Positions 1 to 7,180 of a stretch of DNA of 7,758 nucleotides are shown here, piece by piece. Below the pieces are notes generated by a model. That model was not told the origin of the DNA and ran no database searches. It saw only the letters and a program-made list of their open reading frames with translations. Position 1 is the stretch's first letter, and every line of letters begins with the position of its first letter. This DNA comes from an uncultured Collinsella sp. (lineage in GTDB: Bacteria; Actinomycetota; Coriobacteriia; Coriobacteriales; Coriobacteriaceae), in NCBI GenBank assembly GCA_902470925.1, contig CABRIF010000108.1:1-7758 (forward strand), read 5' to 3'. Both the position numbers and the translations under genes were made by a program.

Positions 1-92
1 CCCAAACCCGCCGGCAGCCAAGACCAGACCCCAAGCCCCGCCAGCAGCCAAAACCCGCCAGCATCCAAGACCCAAACCCCAGCCCCGCCGTG
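1..92. repeat. C-rich spacer with imperfect direct repeats downstream of tsaD
   Basis: This gene-free stretch follows the tsaD stop codon (minus strand) and runs to the window edge. A 17-nt core, CCCGCCRGCAKCCAARA, appears three times at 7-23, 37-53 and 54-70, with a further partial CCCGCC at 84-89. The spacers are short runs of CCAAGACC or CCCAAACCCC type. The plus strand here has almost no T, so the transcribed (minus) strand is G- and T-rich. I see no hairpin with a T-tract, so this is not an obvious terminator for the operon. The repeat may continue outside the window. Function is unknown. Confidence 0.6.
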
Positions 93-2528
93 CTACAGCG
101 TCATGTTCGGGTCGGCATCGATATCCAGCGGCGCAAACTCACCGCGCTGGAACTTCTCGCGCGCCACCACCGCGATCATGGCGGCGTTGTCGGTGCACGC
201 GTTCTGCGGCGGCACCGTCACGCGAATGCCCTGACGCCCCAGCTTCTCGACCATCATGCGCCTCAGATGCGGATTGGCAGCCACCCCGCCACCGATGCAG
301 TATTCACGCGCGCCGGTCTCACGCAGGGCGTTCTTCGCCTTCTTATACTGCACATCGAACACCGCCGCCTCAAAGGACGCCGCCAGATCGTGCAGGTCGA
401 TCGTGCGGCCCGCCGCCGTTTCCTGCTCGATATACAGCGTCACGGCCGTCTTCAAGCCCGACAGCGAGAACCGGTAGTCGCCCCGGCTGTTGAGCGCGCG
501 CGGGAACTCAATCGCCCGGGGATTCCCTGTCTCGGCCAGGCGCGAGATGATCGGACCGCCGGGATATCCCAGCCCCAGGGCCTTTGCCACCTTGTCGAAC
601 GCCTCGCCCACCGCATCGTCGAGCGTCTCGCCGAGCACCTCGTAATCACCCCACGCCCGCACATGCACGAGCATGGTGTGACCACCGGAAACCAGCGTGA
701 AGATGAACGGCGGCTTCAGGTCGGGCGTCGTGAGCAGATTCGCGTACAGATGCCCCTCCAGATGGTTGACCGCGATGAGCGGCTTTCCGGCAGCGCACGC
801 GAATCCCTTGGCAAACGCCACGCCCACCACGAGCGCGCCCACCAAACCGGGCCCTTGCGTCACGCCCACCGCCGCAAGCTCGCGCGGAGCCACCGCGCCG
901 CCCGCAAGCCCCATCGAAGCTGCGGCCTCCTCAAGGGCGGCGTCCACCACGCCCACGATCACCTCGACATGCTTGCGCGAGGCGATCTCGGGCACCACGC
1001 CACCGAAACGCGCATGGAAGTCGATCTGGGTCGATACCTGGTTGGCCAGCATGGTACCCTGCGCATCGATTACGGCCACCGCCGTCTCGTCGCACGAGCT
1101 CTCGATGGCAAGCACCAGCTGACGGCGCTCAAGCTCGGCGCGCTCCGCCTCCGTGCGCTCGGGCTCGGGCAGCGGCCACGCGCGCGCCGCAGCGGCGGTA
1201 GGTTCCGGGGAGGCCGGGTCAACCGGCAGCACCAGCGGCAGGGACGCCTGCATCACCAGCGCATCCGCCCCCGGCCCGTAGTAGCCGCGGCGACGCCCCA
1301 CCTCGGCGAAGCCCAGGCTCTCATAGAGCGCGATAGCGGCATCGTTGCCAACTTCGACCTCAAGCGTCGCGCTCGTGCACCCGAGCATCTGCGCGTCGTA
1401 GCTCACGTGGCCGAGCAGCTTGCGCGCCACGCCGCCGCGCCGATACGCCGGCGCCACCGCCACGTTCAAGATCTCAATCGCATGGTCTACAACCATGCCA
1501 CCCACATAGCCGATCAGTTCGCCGTTGTCGTGTGCCACCCACCACGAGCGGGCAGCGGGGGCCTCGGGGTCAAGCTCGGCCAAAAACAGCGATGCGCTCC
1601 AGGGTTCATGGCCGGCGTCGGCAAACACCGTGCGCTCGAGCGCAGCCAGTGCCTCGGCATCGGCCGCGCCCATGGGACGAAACTGCAGATGACGGCCGGC
1701 CAGCTCATCGGCAACGCCGGTCACCGCCGTGTGCGCGCTCTCAGCCAGCCCCAGGCGCTTGCGCTCGTTTTCCTCCGCATCGGACAGGCGCGTGTACACC
1801 GGCAGCACGAGTGCCGGGTCGCCGCTCTCCATGGCCCCGTAGCGCTCGGGGCTTGCCGCAGCCAGCAGCAGGCTCTCGCCCGTAGGCCACCACAGCTCCC
1901 GCTCGAGCGCCCGGGCCATCAGCCCCGCCTCGTCGAGCAGCCTGCCATACCGCACCAGGCCATCGCCCGTGAGCTGCAGATCGGCCGCATCGGGACGCGC
2001 CGCCCACTCCTCGGCGGCAAGCGCCGCCTTCACCACGCGCTCGCGCTCGAACAGGCGCCGGGGACCCGCCTCGCCCACCTCATACAGCGCCGGATACACC
2101 TCGCCGCGCATCGCGTCGGCCACCACGCCCACCAAGCCGCGCGCACCGGAACGCCAGGCGCGCCAAGCCACGGCATCCAAGGTCGAAACGCCCTGCAGCA
2201 TCACATTCGCGCCGCGCGCCAGGCCCTTGGCGGTGGAGATGCCGATGCGCACACCCGTGAACGACCCCGGGCCACGGCCCACCAGAAAGCCGCCCACATC
2301 CTCCATGCGCATGCCCGCGTCGGCGAGGACGTCCTCGACCGTTTGCACCAGCTCCACGTTCGCATGCCGCCGGCACATATGGTCACGGCTCGCCAGAACC
2401 TCGATACTGGCGCGCGAGGGCGTGCCGTCGAAGAACACCTCGGGCACCCACCAGCCCGCCGCGCAGGCAAGCATATCGGTCGACGCATCCATCGCCACGA
2501 TTAACGTGCGAAATTCATTCAGCTTCAT
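93..2528 (-). CDS. tsaD: TsaB-RimI-TsaD fusion: t6A tRNA-modification subunits joined to a GNAT acetyltransferase
   Basis: This 811-residue protein has three domains. Residues about 8-265 match TsaB, with the signature GRGPGSFTGVR at about 84-94. Residues about 280-430 match RimI, a GNAT N-acetyltransferase (family substrate: ribosomal protein S18 N-terminus), with acetyl-CoA loop RRGGVA at 363-368 and the YESLGF...YY tail at 402-417. A Pro/Ala/Glu-rich linker (about 431-470) leads to a full-length TsaD (about 471-811) with ESSCDET (476-482), HLEGH metal ligands H589 and H593, SGGHT (614-618), GGGVAAN (746-752) and metal-ligand D780. TsaD transfers threonylcarbamoyl from its adenylate to A37 of ANN-decoding tRNAs; TsaB is its partner and TsaE the ATPase. 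All key motifs look intact. I chose the ATG at 2528 because GAGG sits 5 nt upstream; an in-frame ATG at 2543 lacks a clear Shine-Dalgarno site. Fusing domains that are separate genes in mycobacteria is the odd feature. Confidence 0.95.
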   Translation of the reverse strand: MKLNEFRTLIVAMDASTDMLACAAGWWVPEVFFDGTPSRASIEVLASRDHMCRRHANVELVQTVEDVLADAGMRMEDVGGFLVGRGPGSFTGVRIGISTAKGLARGANVMLQGVSTLDAVAWRAWRSGARGLVGVVADAMRGEVYPALYEVGEAGPRRLFERERVVKAALAAEEWAARPDAADLQLTGDGLVRYGRLLDEAGLMARALERELWWPTGESLLLAAASPERYGAMESGDPALVLPVYTRLSDAEENERKRLGLAESAHTAVTGVADELAGRHLQFRPMGAADAEALAALERTVFADAGHEPWSASLFLAELDPEAPAARSWWVAHDNGELIGYVGGMVVDHAIEILNVAVAPAYRRGGVARKLLGHVSYDAQMLGCTSATLEVEVGNDAAIALYESLGFAEVGRRRGYYGPGADALVMQASLPLVLPVDPASPEPTAAAARAWPLPEPERTEAERAELERRQLVLAIESSCDETAVAVIDAQGTMLANQVSTQIDFHARFGGVVPEIASRKHVEVIVGVVDAALEEAAASMGLAGGAVAPRELAAVGVTQGPGLVGALVVGVAFAKGFACAAGKPLIAVNHLEGHLYANLLTTPDLKPPFIFTLVSGGHTMLVHVRAWGDYEVLGETLDDAVGEAFDKVAKALGLGYPGGPIISRLAETGNPRAIEFPRALNSRGDYRFSLSGLKTAVTLYIEQETAAGRTIDLHDLAASFEAAVFDVQYKKAKNALRETGAREYCIGGGVAANPHLRRMMVEKLGRQGIRVTVPPQNACTDNAAMIAVVAREKFQRGEFAPLDIDADPNMTL

Positions 2529-2530
2529 CG

Positions 2531-2540
2531 ATTCCTCTTC
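2531..2540 (-). promoter_or_regulatory. Shine-Dalgarno site deciding the tsaB-rimI-tsaD start
   Basis: The minus strand reads GAAGAGGAAT here, placing GAGG 5 nt before the ATG at 2528. It lies inside the frame that would begin at the ATG at 2543, whose own upstream sequence (…GCTTGAGCGCGA) is a poor ribosome-binding site. This favours the shorter protein by five residues. Confidence 0.6.
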
Positions 2541-2564
2541 CATTCGCGCTCAAGCGACACACGC

Positions 2565-2585
2565 CGCCGTGCCCCGGCACCGGCG
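2565..2585 (-). other. GC-rich hairpin between tsaE and tsaB-rimI-tsaD
   Basis: Directly after the tsaE stop codon the minus strand reads CGCC-G-GTGC-CGGG-GCAC-GGCG. It can fold into an 8-bp stem with one bulged G and a four-base loop. No T-run follows, so it is unlikely to be a simple intrinsic terminator. It sits in the only sizeable gap of the operon (57 nt), so a role in mRNA processing, stability or partial attenuation is possible but unproven. Confidence 0.45.
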
Positions 2586-3095
2586 CTAGCGTCCCGTCTC
2601 GGCAGCAACCGCCGCATCGATGGCGCGCGCCAGCTCCTCGGCACGCGCGCCGCGCGGCTCCAACCGGACCGTGCGCGCTTCCTCGTCTCCCGGCACGCGC
2701 GACAACAGCACCTGCAGGTAGGCGTCGCACAGCTCATCCTGAAACTGCTCACCCCACTCAAGCAGGCAGACGCCCTCGTACCCCAGCACGTCGAAGATGC
2801 CCGTGTCCTCAAGCTGCCAGGCATGCTCCAACCGATACAGATCGAAATGGAACAGCGGGAGCCGTCCGCCATCGTGGACCGCCATCAGGGCGAATGTAGG
2901 GCTCGTCACCGGATGCTCGTCGCCCAAACCGCGCGCCACGCCCTTCGTGAGATGGGTCTTGCCCACACCCAGACCGCCGGAAAGGATGAGCACGTCCCCT
3001 TCTTCCACACATCCCGCGATCAGCTCACCCAAGCGCACCGTATCCTCAACGTCGTTGCTGGAAAACAGCCCTGCGGCCGTACGCGTCAACGCCAT
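2586..3095 (-). CDS. tsaE: TsaE, ATPase of the t6A tRNA-modification complex
   Basis: This 169-residue P-loop protein is slightly longer than the roughly 150 residues usual for the family. Visible motifs are the Walker A loop GGLGVGKTH (40-48), the TsaE-specific VTSPTF (63-68), HFDLYRL (83-89) and LLEWGE (111-116). TsaE binds the TsaB-TsaD heterodimer and uses ATP hydrolysis to reset the complex between t6A cycles. In the P-loop, the residue after the lysine-threonine pair is His48 rather than the usual Thr/Ser, and Gly41 replaces the common Asp of GDLGAGKTT. The essential Gly, Lys46 and Thr47 remain. The ATG lies 1 nt after the udg stop (TGATATG), so translation is probably coupled; only a weak GGCGAG precedes it. 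Its TsaB/TsaD partners are encoded by the next gene. Confidence 0.96.
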   Translation of the reverse strand: MALTRTAAGLFSSNDVEDTVRLGELIAGCVEEGDVLILSGGLGVGKTHLTKGVARGLGDEHPVTSPTFALMAVHDGGRLPLFHFDLYRLEHAWQLEDTGIFDVLGYEGVCLLEWGEQFQDELCDAYLQVLLSRVPGDEEARTVRLEPRGARAEELARAIDAAVAAETGR

Positions 3096-3096
3096 A

Positions 3097-3798
3097 TCAC
3101 TCGCCTATCCGCGGAAGGGCATCGGAATGAGGAGCCGACGCAGGCGCATTTCCGTCAGAACCGGCAACGCCGCTCGCCGCCTCCCCGGGCACCGCGCCGG
3201 CAGGATGCTTGGCCAGGTACGTCCCGAGCATCTTGAAATCCTCCTCCAGCAGCTGCTGCCACGCGGGATTGCGCAGCGCCGCCGCCGGATGGAAGGTCGG
3301 CATCACGGTGAAGTGTCCCATCTGATGGAAGCGTCCCCGCAGCTTGGTGATACCGGTCTCGGTCTTCAAGACGAAATGGGTGGCGGGGTTGCCGAGCGTC
3401 ACGATCACGTCGGGCCAGATGCTGCGGATCTGCTCGCGCAGATACGGCGAGCACGCCAGCACCTCATCGGCCTGCGGGTTGCGGTTTCCCGGCGGGCGGC
3501 ATTTGAGCACGTTGGCGATGTAGATCTCCTCGCGCGCCAAGCCCGCGAGCCCCAGCACGCCGTTCAGGTTCTCACCCGCGCGGCCAACGAACGGCTCGCC
3601 CTGCAAGTCCTCATTTTTCCCGGGAGCCTCGCCCACGAACATCACGCGGGCACCTGGATTGCCCACGCCGAACACGATATTCGTGCGCGTTTGGCACAGC
3701 TGGCACCCACGGCAATCGCCCATCACCGAGCGAATCTCCTCGAGCGTCACCTCGCGGGGCTTCTGCCCGGAATGACCGGGGATGTGCATCACGCCCAT
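3097..3798 (-). CDS. udg: Family-4 (iron-sulfur) uracil-DNA glycosylase
   Basis: This 233-residue enzyme excises uracil from DNA to start base-excision repair. It carries the family-4 active-site motif GEAPGKNED (56-64), followed by GEPFVGRAG (67-75), NVLKCRPPGNRNP (96-108) and the C-terminal HPAAALR (170-176). The 4Fe-4S ligands are expected to be Cys29, Cys32, Cys100 and Cys116; an additional Cys35 gives a CxxCxLC cluster. Residues from about 198 to the end are an Ala/Gly/Ser/Pro-rich tail that looks disordered and is outside the catalytic fold. The ATG at 3798 has GGGAGG 4 nt upstream, overlapping the alr TAG stop; the in-frame ATG at 3789 would be too far from it. Its place between alr and tsaE is likely transcriptional convenience rather than shared pathway. 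Family assignment is strong; the precise substrate range is not shown by the sequence. Confidence 0.94.
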   Translation of the reverse strand: MGVMHIPGHSGQKPREVTLEEIRSVMGDCRGCQLCQTRTNIVFGVGNPGARVMFVGEAPGKNEDLQGEPFVGRAGENLNGVLGLAGLAREEIYIANVLKCRPPGNRNPQADEVLACSPYLREQIRSIWPDVIVTLGNPATHFVLKTETGITKLRGRFHQMGHFTVMPTFHPAAALRNPAWQQLLEEDFKMLGTYLAKHPAGAVPGEAASGVAGSDGNAPASAPHSDALPRIGE

Positions 3799-3807
3799 AG
3801 CGCCTCC

Positions 3808-4959
3808 CTACAGATAAACCTTGTCCAGGCGCATGCCGAAATCGCATGCGACTTCGTAGTTGATCGTGCCGCGCAGCTGCGCCATCTCGTCCATCGTGAT
3901 CTCGGCGTCACCATCGCGGCCCACGATCGTCATCAGATCGCCCACCTCGGCCTCAACAACCGGGCGCAGGCTCGTCTCGCTGATGGCGACCATGCACTGG
4001 TCCATGCAGATATTGCCCACCTGACGGATGCGCTCGCCGCCGAACAGCACCTCCATGCGATTGGACAGCGCGCGCGCCAGGCCATCCGCGTATCCGAGCG
4101 GCAGCGTGCAGATCTCAACCCGCGCGCGGGGGACGCGGTAGGTGTAGCCGTAGCCCACACCCTCGCCCATAGCCGGATACATCGTGTTCGTCACGCGGGC
4201 GCGCACACTCATAACCGGCTCCAACGGCAACGCCGATGCGGTGCGCGCGCACGGCTGCAGGCCGTAGAGCCCGATGCCCGCTCGTATCATGTCGAAATGC
4301 GAGCTCGTATCGAGGATGGAGGCCGGCGTGTTGTCGCAGTGCACGATGCCGCAGTCGAAGCCGGCGGCAACAAGCTCACCCACCGCCTCCTCGAAGCGTT
4401 TGCGCTGCAGCTGATAGTCCCAGCCGTCCGGCTCATCGGCCGTGGCAAAGTGAGTGAAGGTACCGTCGCAGAGCAAGCCGCGATGAAAATCGATCCCGCG
4501 ACGGAACTCGAGCGCCTCGGTATAGCGCACGCCCACACGGTTCATGCCCGTATCGATCGCCATGTGGTACTTGCCCACGCGCCCCAGCTCGACCGCACGC
4601 TCACCGTAGGCAAGCGCGAATTCCGGCGTGAACACCGACGGCATGATGTCGAACTCGAGCAACGCGTCGATTGAGGTTGCCGGCGGCTCGCTGAGCACAA
4701 GGATCGGCAGGCGCTGACCAGCCTGACGCAGCTCGACGCCCTCCTTGACCGTCGCCACCGCGAACATATCGGCGCCGGCCGCATGCATGATCTTCGCGCA
4801 CGCAGCCACACCATGGCCGTAGGCGTCGGCCTTGACCACACAGCACAGGCGCTTGCGAGCTCCCACCAGGCTTTTGAACGCACGCGTATTGCGACGCAGC
4901 GCGCCCGTATCGACCTCCACCCACGCCCAACGGTCCTGAGGCTCCTTCAGCATCGGCAT
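3808..4959 (-). CDS. alr: Alanine racemase (PLP-dependent, D-alanine synthesis)
   Basis: This 383-residue protein has the usual length for Alr, which converts L- to D-alanine for peptidoglycan in the cytoplasm. The PLP lysine is Lys43 in VVKADAYGHG (41-50). The catalytic tyrosine is expected at Tyr270 in VGYGYTY (268-274). Other family motifs are DTGMNRVG (136-143), IRAGIGLYG (225-233), LPLGYADG (286-293) and GNICMDQ (315-321). Two active-site positions are unusual. The lysine before the DTGM motif, carbamylated in the Geobacillus enzyme (Lys129), is Ala134, confirmed from codon GCG. The PLP-contacting NS pair is Asn210-Thr211, in CDNTPAS. The ATG is 2 nt after the nnr stop, with GGAGG 7 nt upstream inside nnr, so the two genes are probably translationally coupled. 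A biosynthetic racemase is the best call; other amino-acid racemase activity cannot be excluded. Confidence 0.95.
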   Translation of the reverse strand: MPMLKEPQDRWAWVEVDTGALRRNTRAFKSLVGARKRLCCVVKADAYGHGVAACAKIMHAAGADMFAVATVKEGVELRQAGQRLPILVLSEPPATSIDALLEFDIMPSVFTPEFALAYGERAVELGRVGKYHMAIDTGMNRVGVRYTEALEFRRGIDFHRGLLCDGTFTHFATADEPDGWDYQLQRKRFEEAVGELVAAGFDCGIVHCDNTPASILDTSSHFDMIRAGIGLYGLQPCARTASALPLEPVMSVRARVTNTMYPAMGEGVGYGYTYRVPRARVEICTLPLGYADGLARALSNRMEVLFGGERIRQVGNICMDQCMVAISETSLRPVVEAEVGDLMTIVGRDGDAEITMDEMAQLRGTINYEVACDFGMRLDKVYL

Positions 4960-4961
4960 GG

Positions 4962-6569
4962 CTAGTCCTCCACTCCGATTCCCGCATCCTTCAGCGCTTC
5001 ATGCTCAACCATGCGCATCGCGTCGCCCATGCAGTCGATCAGATCGGTTGCGATGACGCTCATCTCGCCCATAAGGGAAGCCGCAGCGAATCCGGTATAG
5101 GAATGCACGGCGACCGCATATGAGGCCAGCATCTCCCAACGGTCCACCTCACCATGGCTCATGGCCACGTTCGCCGCCATGATGCCGGCGAGCACGTCAC
5201 CCGATCCGGCCGTCGCCAGCGACGCCGGCCCCGAGATCGGCAGCAGCACCTTCTCGACCCCCACGATGGCGGTCGTAGGGCCCTTTGCCACCACGATCAT
5301 GTTGTCCGAGCCCGCCGCCCACAGAATCTTCTGAGAGGCTGTGATGGCGTCGCCCAGATTATCGACCGCCTCGTCACCCACCAAGCGCGAGAGCTCCCGG
5401 TAATGCGGGGTCAAGATAAGCGGGGCATCGCGCCGGTAGAATTCCGGCGTGCGATCGATGCCGTCGATGGACAGACGGCTCATGCAGTTCAGCGCGTCGG
5501 CATCCAGCACCAGCGGCACGTTGACGTTCAGCAGGTCGGTTACCACCTGCATGCCGCCCGATGCCGTCGTCATGCCCGGGCCGCACAGCACGCAGTCGAA
5601 CTTCGCCGCAAGATCGCACACGGCCGAACTCGCCGCAGCGCCGAATGCGCCCCGCGTATCCGAGGGGATGCCCACCACGGGAACGGTCGGGATTGCCATG
5701 CGAATCAGATTCGCGCACGCATCGGGGGCCGCCACCGCCACATAGCCGGCACCAGCGCGTGCCGCCGCCTTGGCAGCCATCATGGCGGCGCCCGGATAGG
5801 ACGCAGATCCGCCCACCACCAAAACCGAGCCGCGGCTGTATTTGTTCACATTTGCCGGCAGCTGGGGAACATAGTCGATCAAATCGGCCGGCTCGACGAT
5901 ATCCGCCGCATGATCGACGTCGTTGATAACCTCATCGAGTTGATCGTACAGCTCACCGCACACCAGCTCCCCGGTATACTCCGGACCGTCCGCGCTGTAT
6001 AGACCAATCTTGGGCGCAATCATGGTTGCCGTCATGGTCGCGCGCACACACGGACCCTCGGCAACGCCCGTCTCGGCATTGAGGCCCGAAGGCACGTCCA
6101 CCGAGATGACCGGCGTATCGAGTTCGTTGAGCGCAGGGATCCAGATCGAGAACGGCGGACGGACCGAGCCGGAAAAACCCGTCCCCAAAATGGCGTCGAT
6201 AACCACGTCGGCCTTTTCAAGCAGCGGAATCAGCTCGTCGCGAGAAGGACCCACGACCACATTCACGTCACGCCCCGCCGTTCGACGCGCCACGTGGCGC
6301 GCAAGGGAGCTTTTAATCTCGTTGGGCTCGATCGGGGTCACCACGTCAACGGTGATACCGGCATGCTGCAGGATGTCCGCCGCAACCCAACCGTCACCGC
6401 CGTTGTTTCCAAAACCTGTCAGAACAGCCACACGTTTGGGCTCCATGCGCTGGGCAACCTGGGCGGCAAACTCACCAGCCAGCTCCATCAGCTCTGCCTT
6501 CGAGGTTCCAGCCTTCTCGATGATATTTTCAAGTCGAACGACTTCTTCAGTGCTCAGAACAGGCTTCAT
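4962..6569 (-). CDS. nnr: Bifunctional NAD(P)H-hydrate repair enzyme (epimerase and ADP-dependent dehydratase)
   Basis: This 535-residue protein repairs hydrated NADH and NADPH. The N-terminal domain (about 1-225) is the NAD(P)HX epimerase, with GNNGGDG (54-60), IDAILGTG (124-131) and SVDVPSG (156-162). The C-terminal domain (about 230-525) is the ribokinase-like dehydratase that uses ADP to restore the S-epimer, with RGSVLVVGGS (246-255), LDADALN (355-361), TPHYRE (387-392), KG at 429-430 and AGSGD (454-458), where Asp458 is the expected catalytic base. TPHYRE differs from the more common TPHPGE, but the histidine and glutamate are kept. Length and domain order match the E. coli protein. The ATG at 6569 has GGGGAG about 5 nt upstream, located inside the 3' end of acpS; the two reading frames overlap by 23 nt. 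Neighbouring acpS and alr is a common actinobacterial arrangement. Confidence 0.95.
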   Translation of the reverse strand: MKPVLSTEEVVRLENIIEKAGTSKAELMELAGEFAAQVAQRMEPKRVAVLTGFGNNGGDGWVAADILQHAGITVDVVTPIEPNEIKSSLARHVARRTAGRDVNVVVGPSRDELIPLLEKADVVIDAILGTGFSGSVRPPFSIWIPALNELDTPVISVDVPSGLNAETGVAEGPCVRATMTATMIAPKIGLYSADGPEYTGELVCGELYDQLDEVINDVDHAADIVEPADLIDYVPQLPANVNKYSRGSVLVVGGSASYPGAAMMAAKAAARAGAGYVAVAAPDACANLIRMAIPTVPVVGIPSDTRGAFGAAASSAVCDLAAKFDCVLCGPGMTTASGGMQVVTDLLNVNVPLVLDADALNCMSRLSIDGIDRTPEFYRRDAPLILTPHYRELSRLVGDEAVDNLGDAITASQKILWAAGSDNMIVVAKGPTTAIVGVEKVLLPISGPASLATAGSGDVLAGIMAANVAMSHGEVDRWEMLASYAVAVHSYTGFAAASLMGEMSVIATDLIDCMGDAMRMVEHEALKDAGIGVED

Positions 6570-7110
6570 CTACGCTCCCCTGCTCAAGAACCGGCGAAAG
6601 ACCGGTCGTAGAAACCAATTCATCATCCTGCGCGCGCTCGAGCTCATCGAGCAAGGCACGCGCCTCACGAAACGACTGTGCGATGACCGCCTTCTCGTCA
6701 CGCTTCTCGACCTTTGGCTTGGGCCGTGCATCCTCCGTGATCGCCATGGCATTGGCAACGGCCAAATCCGACGTGAAGGAAAGGGAGAGGGCAACCTCAA
6801 CGATGCCCAGCTGCTGGGCAATACGAGCCGCCGCACCGACAAGCACCGCTTTGGGACGACCGCTCGCGTCACGTGAAACCGAGACATCACGACGCCCCAC
6901 GCCCTGGGAAAAACCCGTACCGAGCGCTTTCAAAACCGCCTCGCGCGCAGCGAAGCGACATGCATAATGCGCAGCCGGTCGCGCAGCGGCATCGCAGTAG
7001 GCACGCTCCTCGTCGGTAAACATGCGAGCAGAAAAGCTCGGCGTCTTCTCTAAGATGCGCTCCATGCGAGCGATCTCGACGATATCGACTCCAATTCCAG
7101 CTTCGGCCAT
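6547..7110 (-). CDS. acpS: Holo-[acyl-carrier-protein] synthase with a C-terminal extension
   Basis: AcpS moves 4'-phosphopantetheine from CoA to a serine of acyl carrier protein, activating fatty-acid synthesis. Residues 1-125 make the usual compact domain: GVDIVEIARMERIL (7-20) with metal-ligand Asp9, FTDEERAYC (31-39), and RFAAREAVLKALGTG (52-66) with Glu57 and Lys61. Typical AcpS ends near 120-125 residues; here about 62 further residues follow, charged and Lys/Glu/Arg-rich and then probably helical, with no domain I recognise. The last 23 nt overlap nnr and carry its start signals. I chose the ATG at 7110, giving 187 residues, because AGGGAGGT lies about 5 nt upstream. The frame can be extended to a GTG at 7131, but that would place this ribosome-binding site inside the coding region. 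The conserved histidine of the SxSH motif seen in Gram-positive AcpS is Phe112. Confidence 0.94.
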   Translation of the reverse strand: MAEAGIGVDIVEIARMERILEKTPSFSARMFTDEERAYCDAAARPAAHYACRFAAREAVLKALGTGFSQGVGRRDVSVSRDASGRPKAVLVGAAARIAQQLGIVEVALSLSFTSDLAVANAMAITEDARPKPKVEKRDEKAVIAQSFREARALLDELERAQDDELVSTTGLSPVLEQGSVDEACSEH

Positions 7111-7114
7111 CCGC

Positions 7115-7122
7115 ACCTCCCT
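7115..7122 (-). promoter_or_regulatory. Strong Shine-Dalgarno site of acpS
   Basis: The minus strand reads AGGGAGGT followed by GCGG and the ATG at 7110. It is nearly a full match to the 16S rRNA anti-Shine-Dalgarno sequence and fixes the acpS start at 7110. Confidence 0.8.
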
Positions 7123-7143
7123 GCACAGCACATAGGTTCATCT

Positions 7144-7175
7144 ATTGTATCCGCTCGCCCGCCCGCGCACGGAAA
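7144..7175 (-). promoter_or_regulatory. Candidate sigma-70-type promoter of the acpS-to-tsaD operon
   Basis: On the minus strand a TACAAT hexamer (7149-7144) differs from the TATAAT -10 consensus at one base. It stands out in a GC-rich flank. The -35 region is weak: TTTCCG at 7175-7170 lies 20 nt upstream, and CCGTGC is at the ideal 17-nt spacing, so activation by a regulator is possible. Transcription would begin near 7137, giving a leader of about 27 nt that contains only the acpS ribosome-binding site. I see no comparable promoter inside the gene block. Confidence 0.55.
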
Positions 7176-7180
7176 GCGCA

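Noticed and set aside
90..2504. Open frame of about 804 codons on the plus strand, fully opposite the fusion gene.
   Set aside because: It reads antisense to a protein with intact motifs for three families, and its translation is rich in Arg/His/Ala with no recognisable domain. This is the usual mirror frame in GC-rich DNA.
2797..4674. Open frame of about 625 codons on the plus strand across tsaE, udg and alr.
   Set aside because: It is antisense to three well-supported genes, with low-complexity Arg/His-rich translation and no plausible ribosome-binding site.
5154..6002. Plus-strand frame of about 282 codons opposite nnr.
   Set aside because: It is antisense to conserved dehydratase and epimerase motifs, and its His/Arg-rich translation matches no family I know.
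6775..6777. AcpS has Phe112 where many Gram-positive enzymes have the SxSH histidine.
   Set aside because: The E. coli enzyme also lacks histidine at this position as I align it, and Asp9, Glu57 and Lys61 are intact, so this does not argue for inactivity.
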